A DNA stretch of 64,000 bases from an uncultured Steroidobacter sp. (lineage in GTDB: Bacteria > Pseudomonadota > Gammaproteobacteria > Steroidobacterales > Steroidobacteraceae), in assembly GCA_937864115.1 (NCBI GenBank), contig CALMII010000020.1:1-64000 (forward strand). The letters run 5' to 3'. This document shows, one piece after another, positions 7,978 through 16,859 of the stretch (positions are counted from its first letter, which is position 1; each line of letters opens with the position of its first letter). Made by a program: the position numbers and the translations under genes. The notes below the pieces were generated by a model that saw nothing but the letters and a program-made list of their open reading frames with translations, was not told the origin of the DNA and did not search any database.

Positions 7978-9186
7978 ATGGACCGGGCGTTGCCGCGACC
8001 GCCGGCCTGGCGTCGTTATTCGAGGCATGTCGTTCTGGCCGTGCTCGCCATCGTCGTGGCGCTGCTCGTCTGGCGTCAGCCGGTTCCGGCGCGGGTCGTC
8101 GATTCGCCGCGATTGGCGGAAGTGAAGTTCGGCGAGTTCCGTGACGAAGTGGCCTTGCGCGCCCGTGTCGAACCGGTTCGATCTTTTCAGCTCGATGCGA
8201 TCGAGGCTGGCAGGGTGGAGGCGGTGTTCGTGAAGGACGGCGATCTGGTGGCCGCCGGCGATCCGCTATATCGGTTGTCGAGCGGCGAGATGGAACAGCA
8301 ATTGCTGGCGCGCCGCGCCGAGGTCGCGCAGCAGCTCGCCAACGTGTCCATCGAGCGCAGCGCACAGGCGGCGAGCCTCGCGCAGAACCGCCGCGTGCTG
8401 CTGCAACTGGAGGCGGACTACCAGGCGGCCGATTCGCGCTACCGGCGAACGAAAGAACTCGCCGCGTCGGGCTATGTCCCGGCCATCGACTTCGAGGAAA
8501 TCCAGCTCCGGCGCGAGACTGCCGTGGAACTGCTCGAACAGGTGCGGCGCGACCAGCGCGAGGAAGCGCGAATCCGCGAGGTGTCGATCGGGGAAATGGC
8601 GCATGCCGTCGAACAGTTGCAATACGGACTCGCTGCGCTCGAACGCGCGCAGGAACGTCTCGACCGCAATGCGCCCATCGCCGGGCGTCTCACCGGCTTT
8701 CAGGTTCGCGTGGGTGCCAGCGTCGGCCCGGGCGACCGGCTCGGCCGCATCGACGATCCCGCGGGCGGCATGCAGTTCGTCGCGGAGATCGATGAGTACT
8801 ACCTGTCGCACCTCGACACCGGCATGGAAGCGACCAGCAATCTCGGGACGCTGAAAGTCATGCAGGTGTTGCCCGACGTGCGCGACGGCAAGGCCCGCGC
8901 GGTGTTGCAGCAGATCGAACCGTCCGCATCGAGACAACTGCGCGCCGGTCAGAACGTCGACATCCGGTTGCAGATGGGCGATGCCGTTCCCGCGCTGCTG
9001 ATACCCGATGGACCCGGCGTGCAATCGACGCTGTACGTCCGCGAAGGCGATGGACTGCGTCGCCGCACGGTCCGGCTCGGCCGGCGCGGCAGCGGACAGG
9101 TCGAAGTGCTCGGCGGCCTGCGGGCCGGCGAGGTCGTACTGATTTCCGAACCCCCTTCCGATGCAGAGAGGTTGGCACTGCCATGA
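7978..9186 (+). CDS. Periplasmic adaptor of a MacAB-type ABC exporter (HlyD/RND adaptor family)
   Basis: This 402-residue membrane-anchored adaptor links an inner-membrane ABC transporter to an outer-membrane channel. A single N-terminal membrane segment (about residues 15-33, HVVLAVLAIVVALLVW) is followed by a biotinyl-lipoyl-like half (AGRVEAVFVKDGDLVAAGDPLY). A long alpha-helical hairpin rich in Glu, Gln and Arg spans about 95-205, then comes the second lipoyl half (NAPIAGRLTGFQVRVGASV) and beta-barrel segments. The ATG at 7978 was chosen because it leaves a compact N-terminus before the membrane segment; an in-frame ATG at 7912 is possible. Its stop overlaps the ATPase start (ATGA). No outer-membrane channel gene is in the window. 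Confidence 0.85.
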   Translation: MDRALPRPPAWRRYSRHVVLAVLAIVVALLVWRQPVPARVVDSPRLAEVKFGEFRDEVALRARVEPVRSFQLDAIEAGRVEAVFVKDGDLVAAGDPLYRLSSGEMEQQLLARRAEVAQQLANVSIERSAQAASLAQNRRVLLQLEADYQAADSRYRRTKELAASGYVPAIDFEEIQLRRETAVELLEQVRRDQREEARIREVSIGEMAHAVEQLQYGLAALERAQERLDRNAPIAGRLTGFQVRVGASVGPGDRLGRIDDPAGGMQFVAEIDEYYLSHLDTGMEATSNLGTLKVMQVLPDVRDGKARAVLQQIEPSASRQLRAGQNVDIRLQMGDAVPALLIPDGPGVQSTLYVREGDGLRRRTVRLGRRGSGQVEVLGGLRAGEVVLISEPPSDAERLALP

Positions 9187-9869
9187 TCGAGATGCAGCAA
9201 CTGAGCAAGCGCTACCGGGCCGGCGAAGTCGAAACCACTGCGCTCGACTCGATCGACCTGCAGATCGATGCGGGCGAATACGTGGCGATCACCGGTCCCT
9301 CCGGCTGCGGCAAATCCACGCTGCTCGGCATCGTGGGCCTGCTCGACGTGCCGACCTCGGGCACGCTGCGGCTCGACGGTCACGATGTCACCGGCAAATC
9401 GCCGCGCGAACTGGCTGCGCTGCGCCGCGACCGCATCGGCTTCGTTTTCCAGAGCTTCAACCTGGTCGACGAGCTGACGGTGGAACAGAACGTCCAGCTC
9501 GCGCTGCGCTACGGCGGTCTGCCGGCGGCGAAACAGAAGCAGCGTGTGGCCGAGGCGCTCGAACGACTCGGCCTGTCGCATCGTGCGCGGCATCATCCCA
9601 GTCAGCTGAGCGGCGGTCAGCAGCAGCGCGTCGCCATCGCGCGCGCCATTGCTGCGCGACCCGCGCTGCTGCTGGCGGATGAACCGACCGGCAATCTTGA
9701 CAGCGCGCACGGGCATGAAGTCATGCGGTTGCTGCGCGAGTTGAACGAGGAAGGCGCGACGCTGATCACCGTCACGCACAGCGCCGAGCACGCCGCGCTG
9801 GCGTCGCGATGCATTCGCCTGCTCGATGGTCGCGTGCTGGTGGATGCACACGCGGACCGCGTGTCATGA
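9183..9869 (+). CDS. ABC transporter ATPase (MacB/LolD type)
   Basis: This 228-residue ATPase powers the exporter formed with the neighbouring adaptor and permease. Walker A is GPSGCGKST near residues 38-46, the Q loop is VFQSFNLVDELT, the ABC signature is LSGGQQQRVAIARA, Walker B is ALLLADEPTGNLD and the switch histidine is in ITVTHS. These features, with the short length, place it in the MacB/LolD/FtsE subgroup. Unlike MacB itself, the ATPase is not fused to the permease. Both ends overlap neighbouring genes by four bases (ATGA), indicating one transcript and coupled translation. Confidence 0.93.
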   Translation: MIEMQQLSKRYRAGEVETTALDSIDLQIDAGEYVAITGPSGCGKSTLLGIVGLLDVPTSGTLRLDGHDVTGKSPRELAALRRDRIGFVFQSFNLVDELTVEQNVQLALRYGGLPAAKQKQRVAEALERLGLSHRARHHPSQLSGGQQQRVAIARAIAARPALLLADEPTGNLDSAHGHEVMRLLRELNEEGATLITVTHSAEHAALASRCIRLLDGRVLVDAHADRVS

Positions 9870-12316
9870 AGACATTGCTCGTCGACGCCTGGCAGAACCT
9901 GAGAACCCGGCGCAGCCACGCACTCGTCGCAGTCGGTGGATTGGCGCTCGCGTTGGCCGCCTGCGCACTGGTGGCCATGACGATGATTGCGTTGAGCGCG
10001 CCCGATCCGGCCGTCGAGGATCCCGACCGCGTCGTCGTGCTGGATTTCAAAGGCAACCAGCCGGATCGGCAGAACGACTGGTCCCTGGCTTCGCCGCTGT
10101 CCTTCGGCCCGATGCTCCGGCAATCGGGCGCGCCGCTCGATCGCATCGGCCGGGTGGCTGGCAGCGGCATGGACATCCGCCACGAAGGCCGCGGTTCGCC
10201 CGCGTACCTGTTGGTGGCCGACCCGGACGTAGTGCCGTTGCTCGGGCTGAAACCGTCGCACGGCGATCTGAATGCGGCGCTCGCGCGACCCGACGGTATT
10301 GCCATCTCTGTCGATGTCGTGCGCACGCTCTGGGGCGATCTGCCACCCGCCGAGGCTGTCGGAAAAAGAATCGAGGGGTGCGGCGAGGAGGGCGACTACA
10401 ACGTATTCACCGTCATGGCGGTGCTGCCGAACACCGATCCGCGCAGTCCGCTCTACAACCCGAATCCCTGGGTCGGCGGCGCCATGGCCATGGTCGGCTT
10501 CGACTCGCCCGCGTCCGTGCCGCGCGAGCGTCAGGAAGCAATCTATGCTGCCTACATCTACGGGTGGGTCTTCGCAGAATTGCGCGAGGGGACGGACGCA
10601 GAAGAGATCGGCGCATGGATACACGAGGCCTTCGTCGCCAGTCCGCTGTACGCGAAGCTTCCTGTGGAATGGAAGGACAACCGGGAGGCGGCCTTCTTCC
10701 GGGCGCTGCCTCTCAGCGAGCTGCCATTCAAAGGCCGGGGCAAGGAAATACGCTGGACGGTATTGCGGGCGCTGGCGGTCGCCAGCGTCCTGATGCTGCT
10801 GCTGGCAGCGTTCAATTGCATGAATCTGCAGACCGCCAGCCTGTTGCAGCGTCAGCGCGAGACGGCGCTCCGGCGCAGCATCGGCGCCGCCGGTCCGCAA
10901 CTCGTCATGCTGTGGACGATGGAGGCATTCATTCTGATCGCATCGGCTGCCGTGCTGGCGCTGCTGCTGGCATGGTGGCTGGCGCCGTCATTCGCAGCGT
11001 TGCTGCAACTGCCGCCGGGTTATGAATTGGGCAGTCCGGTGCCCGTCAGTATCCTGGGCGGCATCGCGATCACGGTGCTGGCGCTCGTTCCGCTCGTCGT
11101 CGGGTTTCCGGCATGGCGGGCGTTGCGCAATCCGCCGGCGCCGGCGCTGCAGGGCCGGACCGCGAGCGAGGGTCCGTGGGGACGCCGCGTTCGCCAGTCG
11201 TCGCTCGCAGTGCAGTTCGTCGGCGCCGTGGTGCTGTGTGCGATGGCCTTCATCCTGGCTGCTCAGCAATATCACCTCATGAATGCCGACCGGGGCTTCG
11301 AAACACGCAATCGCGTGTGGTTGACGATTCATACCAATCCGGAGCGCATTCCCGATCTCGAAGGATTCAAGCGCGCACTCGCGAATCATCCGGACGTTCT
11401 GCACGTTGCCCTGAGCGACAACGTTCCTGCCCTGCCGGTCGACGGCAGGATCGAACTGCACGTGAGCCGAACGCAGCACCGGCAGGCGTTGCGCATGATC
11501 AGCGTGTCGCCGGGCTTCTTCGACACCCTGGGGATGCGCGTTCTCGCCGGCACGCCGCGTGCGGGCAGCGGCGAGACCAGCATCGCGATCGACGAAAGCG
11601 CCGCCAGGGCACTGGGCTTCGACAGCCCGCAGAGCGCCATCGGTGAAATCCTGCGCAGCGGCGGCGACTTCATTCAGGAGGGCTCGCAGGAACGACGCAT
11701 CGTCGCAGTCGTGAACGACTACAAGATGGAGTCGGCCCGCAAGGCGAGCATGCCCAAGGGCTTCATCGTGACCGACAAGCCGCTCTGGGACATCACGATC
11801 CACGGCACGAACGCCGCCACGCTGGCGCAGACCGTCGGCGAACTCTGGCGCCAGCACGGACCGCCGCTCGATTTCGATATCTGGACGCTGGATCAGACGC
11901 TGGCCTGGGCGTATCGCCAGGAAGGCGCATTCACCCATCTGCTGGGCGCGCTCTCGTTCCTTTGCATCGGCGTCGCCATGCTGGGCGCCTACACGCTGGT
12001 CGCCGACAGCCTGCGCCGTCGCCGCATGGAACTCGTGCTGCATCGCCTGCACGGCGCGAGCGATGCGGCGATCATGCGGCAGGCGAGCAGCGAGATCGCG
12101 GTTCCGTTTCTGGTCGCCGTATTCATCGCATTGCCGCTGGCGTGGTGGCTGGGCTCGCGTTACCTGGGCGGCTTCGTCGACCGGCTCGATGCGATGACGG
12201 GCATCGTATTGCCGATCGTCGTTGCGATCGTGGCGACACTGGTGATCACCGCTTTCGCGGTGCTGCGTCATCTGCGTCGTGCGGTGTCGTGGCAGCCGAT
12301 TGAAGCGTTGCGATAG
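9866..12316 (+). CDS. FtsX/MacB-type ABC permease with two FtsX modules
   Basis: This 816-residue inner-membrane protein is the permease of the exporter. A first membrane segment (about residues 18-41) is followed by a large MacB-type periplasmic domain and a three-helix FtsX core between about 300 and 420. A second membrane segment, second periplasmic domain and second FtsX core follow between about 680 and 800. The pattern MNLQTASLLQRQRETALRRS and its counterpart LVADSLRRRRMELVLHRLHG mark the coupling helices of the two halves. MacB has four membrane helices and works as a dimer; this protein has about eight, like a fused pair. The start overlaps the ATPase stop. The cargo is unknown. Its 3' end overlaps the convergent DOMON-like gene by 71 bases. 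Confidence 0.88.
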   Translation: MKTLLVDAWQNLRTRRSHALVAVGGLALALAACALVAMTMIALSAPDPAVEDPDRVVVLDFKGNQPDRQNDWSLASPLSFGPMLRQSGAPLDRIGRVAGSGMDIRHEGRGSPAYLLVADPDVVPLLGLKPSHGDLNAALARPDGIAISVDVVRTLWGDLPPAEAVGKRIEGCGEEGDYNVFTVMAVLPNTDPRSPLYNPNPWVGGAMAMVGFDSPASVPRERQEAIYAAYIYGWVFAELREGTDAEEIGAWIHEAFVASPLYAKLPVEWKDNREAAFFRALPLSELPFKGRGKEIRWTVLRALAVASVLMLLLAAFNCMNLQTASLLQRQRETALRRSIGAAGPQLVMLWTMEAFILIASAAVLALLLAWWLAPSFAALLQLPPGYELGSPVPVSILGGIAITVLALVPLVVGFPAWRALRNPPAPALQGRTASEGPWGRRVRQSSLAVQFVGAVVLCAMAFILAAQQYHLMNADRGFETRNRVWLTIHTNPERIPDLEGFKRALANHPDVLHVALSDNVPALPVDGRIELHVSRTQHRQALRMISVSPGFFDTLGMRVLAGTPRAGSGETSIAIDESAARALGFDSPQSAIGEILRSGGDFIQEGSQERRIVAVVNDYKMESARKASMPKGFIVTDKPLWDITIHGTNAATLAQTVGELWRQHGPPLDFDIWTLDQTLAWAYRQEGAFTHLLGALSFLCIGVAMLGAYTLVADSLRRRRMELVLHRLHGASDAAIMRQASSEIAVPFLVAVFIALPLAWWLGSRYLGGFVDRLDAMTGIVLPIVVAIVATLVITAFAVLRHLRRAVSWQPIEALR

Positions 12317-12830
12317 GCGCGAACCCCGCCGCGTGATGGAAGTCCGGCTTGCCGGCGGGATGATTCAGCGCCCAGTAACAGGTTCCGCCGTCGCGGTCCT
12401 TCAGCACGGCGGACAGGGCGATTCTGTGTGCGGCGGTCGCGGCGACGTCGACGCGGGCGTTCAGCACGAAGCACTGGGCGGTCTGCTCGCATGAAATCCG
12501 CGGCGGCCGATCCAGGGCGAGGTCCGCCATCCCGTCGCGGTAGGCGCGGAACCGGTACGCGGCCCAGTCGCCGGAGGGAGAGAAGTTGAACTCGCTGTAG
12601 TCGCTCGCCCCGGGCGAATCCAGGAACATCTCGAAGCACGTGTGTTGCCACAGCCCGTGGGTGCGGGCGGGCGCTGCGCTCGTCGCAGGGATCGCCAGTC
12701 GCCCGATCGTTCCGCGCACTTTGTATCGGCACAGCACGATGCCATCGGCCTGCCGTTCGATCGCGACTTCGAGTGCATCGATGAAAGCGCAGGGTGTGGT
12801 CGGATGGGGCCGCAGGCGGAAGGTGTTCAT
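12246..12830 (-). CDS. DOMON-like domain protein
   Basis: This 194-residue protein resembles the bacterial DOMON-like family, a beta-sandwich that in other proteins binds haem or sugars. Family-like features are LWQHTCFEMFLDSPGASDYS near residues 60-80, the NFSPSGDWAAYRFRAYRDGM segment after it, and the C-terminal CYWALNHPAGKPDFHHAAGF. There is no signal peptide, so it is probably cytoplasmic. The gene converges on the ABC permease with a 71-base overlap, so the last codons of both genes share DNA. A specific function is not known. Confidence 0.75.
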   Translation of the reverse strand: MNTFRLRPHPTTPCAFIDALEVAIERQADGIVLCRYKVRGTIGRLAIPATSAAPARTHGLWQHTCFEMFLDSPGASDYSEFNFSPSGDWAAYRFRAYRDGMADLALDRPPRISCEQTAQCFVLNARVDVAATAAHRIALSAVLKDRDGGTCYWALNHPAGKPDFHHAAGFAPIATLQSAATTPHDADDAAPRKR

Positions 12831-12890
12831 GGTCCGATGTCACCAGGTCGAATCGAGCGTCCCTTCCTCCGCGCACCGGGGGTGGGGGTT

Positions 12891-12949
12891 TCTGTAGGTC
12901 AGGCTTCAGCCTGACTTCTGAAAGGAGGCCGGCTGAAGCCGGCCCCACA
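12891..12949. repeat. Paired repeat A-B'
   Basis: A family A palindrome (about 12892-12915) is followed by an inverted family B palindrome (about 12926-12949). Each can form a hairpin with a two-base loop. The pair lies in a divergent gap of 408 bases. Confidence 0.9.
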
Positions 12950-12969
12950 AGCAAGAGGCCCCCACCCTG

Positions 12970-13037
12970 ACCCTCTCCCCTCGCTGGGGGATTCCGGCGC
13001 GCTTTCGCGCGCCTCCTCCCCGCTGCGCGGAGGAGGG
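12970..13037. repeat. Family G repeat with two hairpins
   Basis: One hairpin has arms GGCGCGC and GCGCGCC (12996-13013, loop TTTC). It is followed at once by arms CCTCCTCC and GGAGGAGG (13012-13036). Related sequence recurs near 44392, 48571 and 52718. The rest of the 12831-13238 gap holds only the A-B' pair and the presumed promoters. Confidence 0.75.
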
Positions 13038-13238
13038 GATCGGAACTCGACGCAGAAAAATCCTGGCGGCTATTGTGCGCGAATTTTCCGGAAACTCAGT
13101 GACGGAATCATTGACACTCGCGTCGGGCGTCACAGTTCTGAGCGGCCGATTTCCGCCGCGTCGCGCGCCGGCGGTATGCTGCGGCCACGACAGCCGGTCG
13201 TTCGAACCGGCCACGCAAGATGGATCTTGTGCAATCCG

Positions 13239-13640
13239 ATGCCTTTCAAATATTCCATTCATCACGATCAGAACCTGATCCGACAGACGCTCTGGGGTGA
13301 CATCACCGTCAGCGAGTTGCGCGAACTGGTGGCCGTGATGCTCGTCGATCCCGAGTACCGCAAGAAGATGAACGTGCTGGCGGATCTGCGCGAGGCCCAG
13401 GTCCGGATTCCGTACGACCAGATGGTCGAGTACTCGCAGTACATCAACAGCCTGAGCGATATCGGCCGCCAGGCGATCGTCGTCGGCCGGCAGCTGGAAT
13501 TCGGCATGGCGCGGATGTACGAACAGCTCACCGAAAGCAGCGCGAAACGCCAGGATCTGCGGGTCTTCTTCTCCCTCGAAGAAGCGGAGCAGTGGATATT
13601 GCAGCCCTGCCGCAGCGCCGAGGTCTCGACGTCGTCTTGA
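13239..13640 (+). CDS. Small hypothetical protein, STAS/SpoIIAA-like fold suspected
   Basis: This 133-residue protein has no catalytic motif that I recognise. The order of elements resembles small STAS/SpoIIAA-like bacterial proteins: a strand pair with a central Trp (IRQTLWGDITVSEL), a helix, the stretch DPEYRKKMNVLADLREAQV, then a helix and a final region FFSLEEAEQWI. It is soluble, without signal peptide or membrane segment. The ATG before PFKYSIHHD was preferred because the upstream residues are Arg- and Pro-rich and not family-like. The PLP enzyme follows after 30 bases, so they may be co-transcribed. The function is unknown. Confidence 0.7.
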   Translation: MPFKYSIHHDQNLIRQTLWGDITVSELRELVAVMLVDPEYRKKMNVLADLREAQVRIPYDQMVEYSQYINSLSDIGRQAIVVGRQLEFGMARMYEQLTESSAKRQDLRVFFSLEEAEQWILQPCRSAEVSTSS

Positions 13641-13670
13641 CGCAGGGTCCGGGTGTGGGATTCTTCGCCC

Positions 13671-14837
13671 ATGAAAGCCCGCACCCGCGTCAATCATCCT
13701 CCCGCGGTCAAACTTCCCGACGACAACCGGCCGCTGGTCGCGCCGATCTACCAGTCGGTGAAGTTCACCTTCGACGACGTCGCCGAATCGCAGCGCCAGT
13801 CGCGCGGCGAGCGCGAAGGATTCCAGTACTCGCGCGTCTCCAATCCCACCTTGCGCCAGCTCGAATTGACGCTCGCCGAATTGCAGGGCCGCGACGGCTG
13901 CCTGCTGGCGTCGTCCGGCATGGGCGCCGTGAGCCTTGCGCTGCTGTCGCTGTGCCGGCAGGGCGATCACGTCGTGCTGTTCGCGGAGTCCTACCAGCCC
14001 ACGCGCCACGTCGTGCGACGGCTGCTGTCGCGTTACGGTGTGCGGCACACCTTGCTGTCGATCGATGATCTCGATGCGCTGGAGGCGACGCTCGCGGCGA
14101 CGCCGACCCGGCTGATCGTGTTCGAGTCGCCCACCAATCCCGTGCTCAAGATCGCCGACGTCGAACGCATCGTCGCCGCAGCCCGTCAGCACGGCGCGCT
14201 GACCGTGCTCGACAATACGTTCGCCGGCTTCCACAACCACGGACAGTTCGACATCGACGTGTTCGTGCACAGCCTGACGAAGTACGCTGCGGGCCACGGC
14301 GACGTGATGGGCGGTGCCGTCATCGCGCGTCGCGAACTGATCGATGCCATGCGCGGCGATGGCATCGTGCTCGGCGCGACGCTCGATCCGCATACGGCGT
14401 TCCTGATCCAGCGCGGTCTCAAGACATACTTCCTGCGCTACGAGCGGCAGTGCGAGAACGCGCAGGCGGTTGCGCAGTTTCTGGCTTCGCATCCCGCGGT
14501 TGCGCGTGTGTCCTATCCGGGCCTGGCGTCGCATCCGCAGCACGCGCTGGCGCAGCGCCAGATGCGCGACATGGGCACGCTCGTCAGCTTCGAACTCAGG
14601 ACCGACATCGTTTCCGCCGAGCGCTTCGCCAATGCGCTCCAGCTTTTCGCCATTTCCGCCAGCCTGGGGTCGACCGAGTCGCTGGTGCAGCCCGGCCAAT
14701 TGATGATGCCGCGCGATCTGGATGCGGCGCAGCGGGCGTGGGCGGGTGTTGCGGAGGCGACGATCCGGCTGTCGGTGGGTATCGAGGACAGCGCGGATCT
14801 CATCGAGGATCTGCGGCAGGCGCTGGAGAGTTCCTGA
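13671..14837 (+). CDS. Cys/Met-metabolism PLP-dependent enzyme (cystathionine gamma-synthase/lyase family)
   Basis: This 388-residue enzyme belongs to the fold-I PLP family that contains cystathionine synthases and lyases and methionine gamma-lyase. It has the PIYQSVKFTF start, YSRVSNPT near residues 53-60, the SSGMGAVSLALLSL cofactor loop, FESPTNPVLKIADV, a DNTFA segment, and the PLP lysine Lys204 in HSLTKYAAGHGDVMGG. The C-terminal segment SLGSTESLVQPG is also standard. Which reaction it catalyses cannot be decided from these motifs, and no sulfur-pathway gene is adjacent. A repeat-derived terminator follows the stop. Confidence 0.9.
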   Translation: MKARTRVNHPPAVKLPDDNRPLVAPIYQSVKFTFDDVAESQRQSRGEREGFQYSRVSNPTLRQLELTLAELQGRDGCLLASSGMGAVSLALLSLCRQGDHVVLFAESYQPTRHVVRRLLSRYGVRHTLLSIDDLDALEATLAATPTRLIVFESPTNPVLKIADVERIVAAARQHGALTVLDNTFAGFHNHGQFDIDVFVHSLTKYAAGHGDVMGGAVIARRELIDAMRGDGIVLGATLDPHTAFLIQRGLKTYFLRYERQCENAQAVAQFLASHPAVARVSYPGLASHPQHALAQRQMRDMGTLVSFELRTDIVSAERFANALQLFAISASLGSTESLVQPGQLMMPRDLDAAQRAWAGVAEATIRLSVGIEDSADLIEDLRQALESS

Positions 14838-14855
14838 GGCTTCTCTCTGACTCTT

Positions 14856-14914
14856 CTGTGGGGCCGGCTTCAGCCGGCTTTTTTTAGGAGTCAGGCTGAA
14901 GCCTGACCTACAGG
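14856..14914. repeat. Paired repeat B-A'
   Basis: A family B palindrome (14856-14878) and an inverted family A palindrome (14890-14914) fill the convergent gap between the PLP enzyme and aceK. Confidence 0.9.
14863..14885 (+). terminator. Rho-independent terminator formed by a family B repeat
   Basis: The stem GCCGGCT / AGCCGGC with a two-base loop is followed directly by seven T residues (14879-14885). It lies 25 bases after the stop of the PLP enzyme gene. This is a textbook intrinsic terminator in the plus direction built from a repeat copy. Confidence 0.8.
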
Positions 14915-14925
14915 AAGAAAACGGA

Positions 14926-16689
14926 TCAGATGCTGCTGAACACCCGCACCCGATGCCGGTGATACGGCAGCACTTCCATCACATCCCCTTCCTTGAGGCG
15001 CTGCTGGATGCCGCGCCACCAGTCGGCGGTGAGGATCTCGCCGTGGACCTTCAGGAAGACTTCTTTCAGGTGGGCATCGAAACCCAGGAACTGCATGAAC
15101 GTCTCGGGAAAGACGTCGTTGTCGTTGACGTGATACCAGGCCTCGGCGCGCATCTCGTCTTCGTCGTTGCTGGCCTGCGGCACGTCGCGGAAGCGGCAGT
15201 CGCTGACGGCGCAGAGTTCGTCGTAGTCGTAGAAGATCACGCGGCCGTGACGGGTCACGCCGAAGTTCTTGAGCAGCAGGTCGCCGGCGAAAATGTTGGT
15301 CACTGCGAGGTCGCGGATGCACTGGCCGTAGTCGAGCACGGCGCGTTCGGCCTCTTCGCGCGTCGCATTGCGGATGTACAGATTCAGCGGCGTCATGCGC
15401 CGCTCGATGTAGATGTGATCGATGAGGAGTTCGCCGTCCTCGAAATGCACGGTGTTCGCGGCCTCGGTGCGCAGTTCCTCGATGACTGCCTCCGCGAACC
15501 GGGCGCGCGGAAACTTCAGGCGCTTGAATTCCTGCGCATCGACCAGCCGTCCGGCGCGATCGTGCTTGAAGACCATTTCGTATTTCTGCAGCACTTCCTC
15601 GCGCAGCACGTTCTTCGGGTAGGCGAAGCGGTCGCGGATGATCTTGAACACCACGTCGAACGACGGCAGCGTGAAACAGATCATCACCAGGCCCTTGTCG
15701 CCCGGGGCGTGGACGAACTGGTCGGTGCTCTGCTGCAGGTGCCGGAAGAGTTCGCGATAGCGTTCGGTCTTGCCCTGCTTGGCGCGGCCCAGCACGGTGT
15801 AAAGCTCGCTGATCGGCTTGCGCGGCAGGATGGTCTTCAGGAACACCACCGCCTGGCCGACGTGCGGCAGGTCGGCGTGGAAGTACGAGCGCGTGAAGCT
15901 GAACAGGATGCTGACCGGGCTCTCGTCCATCATCACGGCGTCGATCAGTACGCCGCTCTCGGAATTCTTGAAGCTCAGGACGAACGGGCGCATCCAGTCC
16001 CTGCCTGAAATCCGGCCGACGATGTACGCACGCGTCATCTGGTAGAACGGCACGCGGATGAACTCGATCTTTTCGACTTCCAGCGGCGGGCGGGAGGCGA
16101 CGGCGTCGGCTTCGCACTGGGCGCGCACTTCGTTGGTGATGGTGCGGACGCTGCGATCGAAATCGAGATAGGGCGTACGGAAGCGGAAGTCCGCCAGCAC
16201 TTCCTCGAACAGCAGTTCCAGCGAGCCGCGGTTCACGTAGACGTTGGTTTCGATCAGGTGACGGATCTCGCCGATCGGATCGAGATCGAGCGCTACGAAC
16301 TCGACGGCGGCATCGACGCCCACGGTGCGGAAGGTCTGACGCGTCACCGAGTTGAAGAACGTCTTGTCGAATTCGCGATCGGGGAAGGCCTCGATCAGTT
16401 CGGTGAAGCGCCGTTTGACGCTGCTCCACAGCGCCCGTTCGGCAACGTCGTCGGCGAGCCGGGAGCGCATCTGCGCCACGGCGCGGCTGATGCACTTTTC
16501 ATAGAGTTCGATGCGTTCGACTGCATCGCGCTGGCTGCCCTTCCAGTCGCGCGCCTCGAAACGCTGCGGTGCGCGGCGCGTGATGGCGCGGAACTCCGCG
16601 TTGTAGTTGGCGAAGGCTTCGACGAGTGCGGCTGCACATTCCTCGACGAGGGCGTCGCGAGGCAGGGTGGGGGTGGTGGCGGCAGACAT
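14926..16689 (-). CDS. aceK: Isocitrate dehydrogenase kinase/phosphatase
   Basis: AceK phosphorylates and dephosphorylates isocitrate dehydrogenase and so divides carbon between the TCA cycle and the glyoxylate shunt. This 587-residue protein has the usual family length. It has the ATP-binding segment PGDKGLVMICFTLPSFDVVF near residues 325-350, the kinase-like core KNFGVTRHGRVIFYDYDELC, and the end segment FLKVHGEILTADWWRGIQQR. The protein starts at the ATG giving MSAATTPTLP. The usual neighbours aceA and aceB are not in the window. It is divergent from htpG across a repeat-containing gap. Confidence 0.96.
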   Translation of the reverse strand: MSAATTPTLPRDALVEECAAALVEAFANYNAEFRAITRRAPQRFEARDWKGSQRDAVERIELYEKCISRAVAQMRSRLADDVAERALWSSVKRRFTELIEAFPDREFDKTFFNSVTRQTFRTVGVDAAVEFVALDLDPIGEIRHLIETNVYVNRGSLELLFEEVLADFRFRTPYLDFDRSVRTITNEVRAQCEADAVASRPPLEVEKIEFIRVPFYQMTRAYIVGRISGRDWMRPFVLSFKNSESGVLIDAVMMDESPVSILFSFTRSYFHADLPHVGQAVVFLKTILPRKPISELYTVLGRAKQGKTERYRELFRHLQQSTDQFVHAPGDKGLVMICFTLPSFDVVFKIIRDRFAYPKNVLREEVLQKYEMVFKHDRAGRLVDAQEFKRLKFPRARFAEAVIEELRTEAANTVHFEDGELLIDHIYIERRMTPLNLYIRNATREEAERAVLDYGQCIRDLAVTNIFAGDLLLKNFGVTRHGRVIFYDYDELCAVSDCRFRDVPQASNDEDEMRAEAWYHVNDNDVFPETFMQFLGFDAHLKEVFLKVHGEILTADWWRGIQQRLKEGDVMEVLPYHRHRVRVFSSI

Positions 16690-16758
16690 GGGCGCGAGAG
16701 TAACCGCAAAGCGGGCGCGGGGGCACTCCGTCCTCTTGGTTCTTGTGGATCCTCTTTG

Positions 16759-16843
16759 CTGTGGGGCCGGCTTTAGCCGGCCTTTTCAGAGTCAGACTGA
16801 AGTCTGACCTACAGCCGGAGGCCGGCTGAAGCCGGCCCCACAG
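16759..16843. repeat. Triple repeat B-A'-B'
   Basis: Family B (16759-16782), inverted A (16791-16814) and inverted B (16820-16843) follow each other in the aceK-htpG gap. The A copy has GTCAGACT/AGTCTGAC instead of GTCAGGCT/AGCCTGAC, so both arms changed together and pairing is kept. Confidence 0.9.
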
Positions 16844-16859
16844 GAAGATCAAAGAGGCG

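Noticed and set aside
12970..13037. Rho-independent terminator from the double hairpin
   Set aside because: It lies between divergent genes and has no T-run, so no transcript is expected to end there.
12906..14699. 597-codon minus-strand frame opposite the PLP enzyme
   Set aside because: The plus strand encodes a standard PLP enzyme with all motifs; the antisense frame is low-complexity Arg/Gln/Glu.
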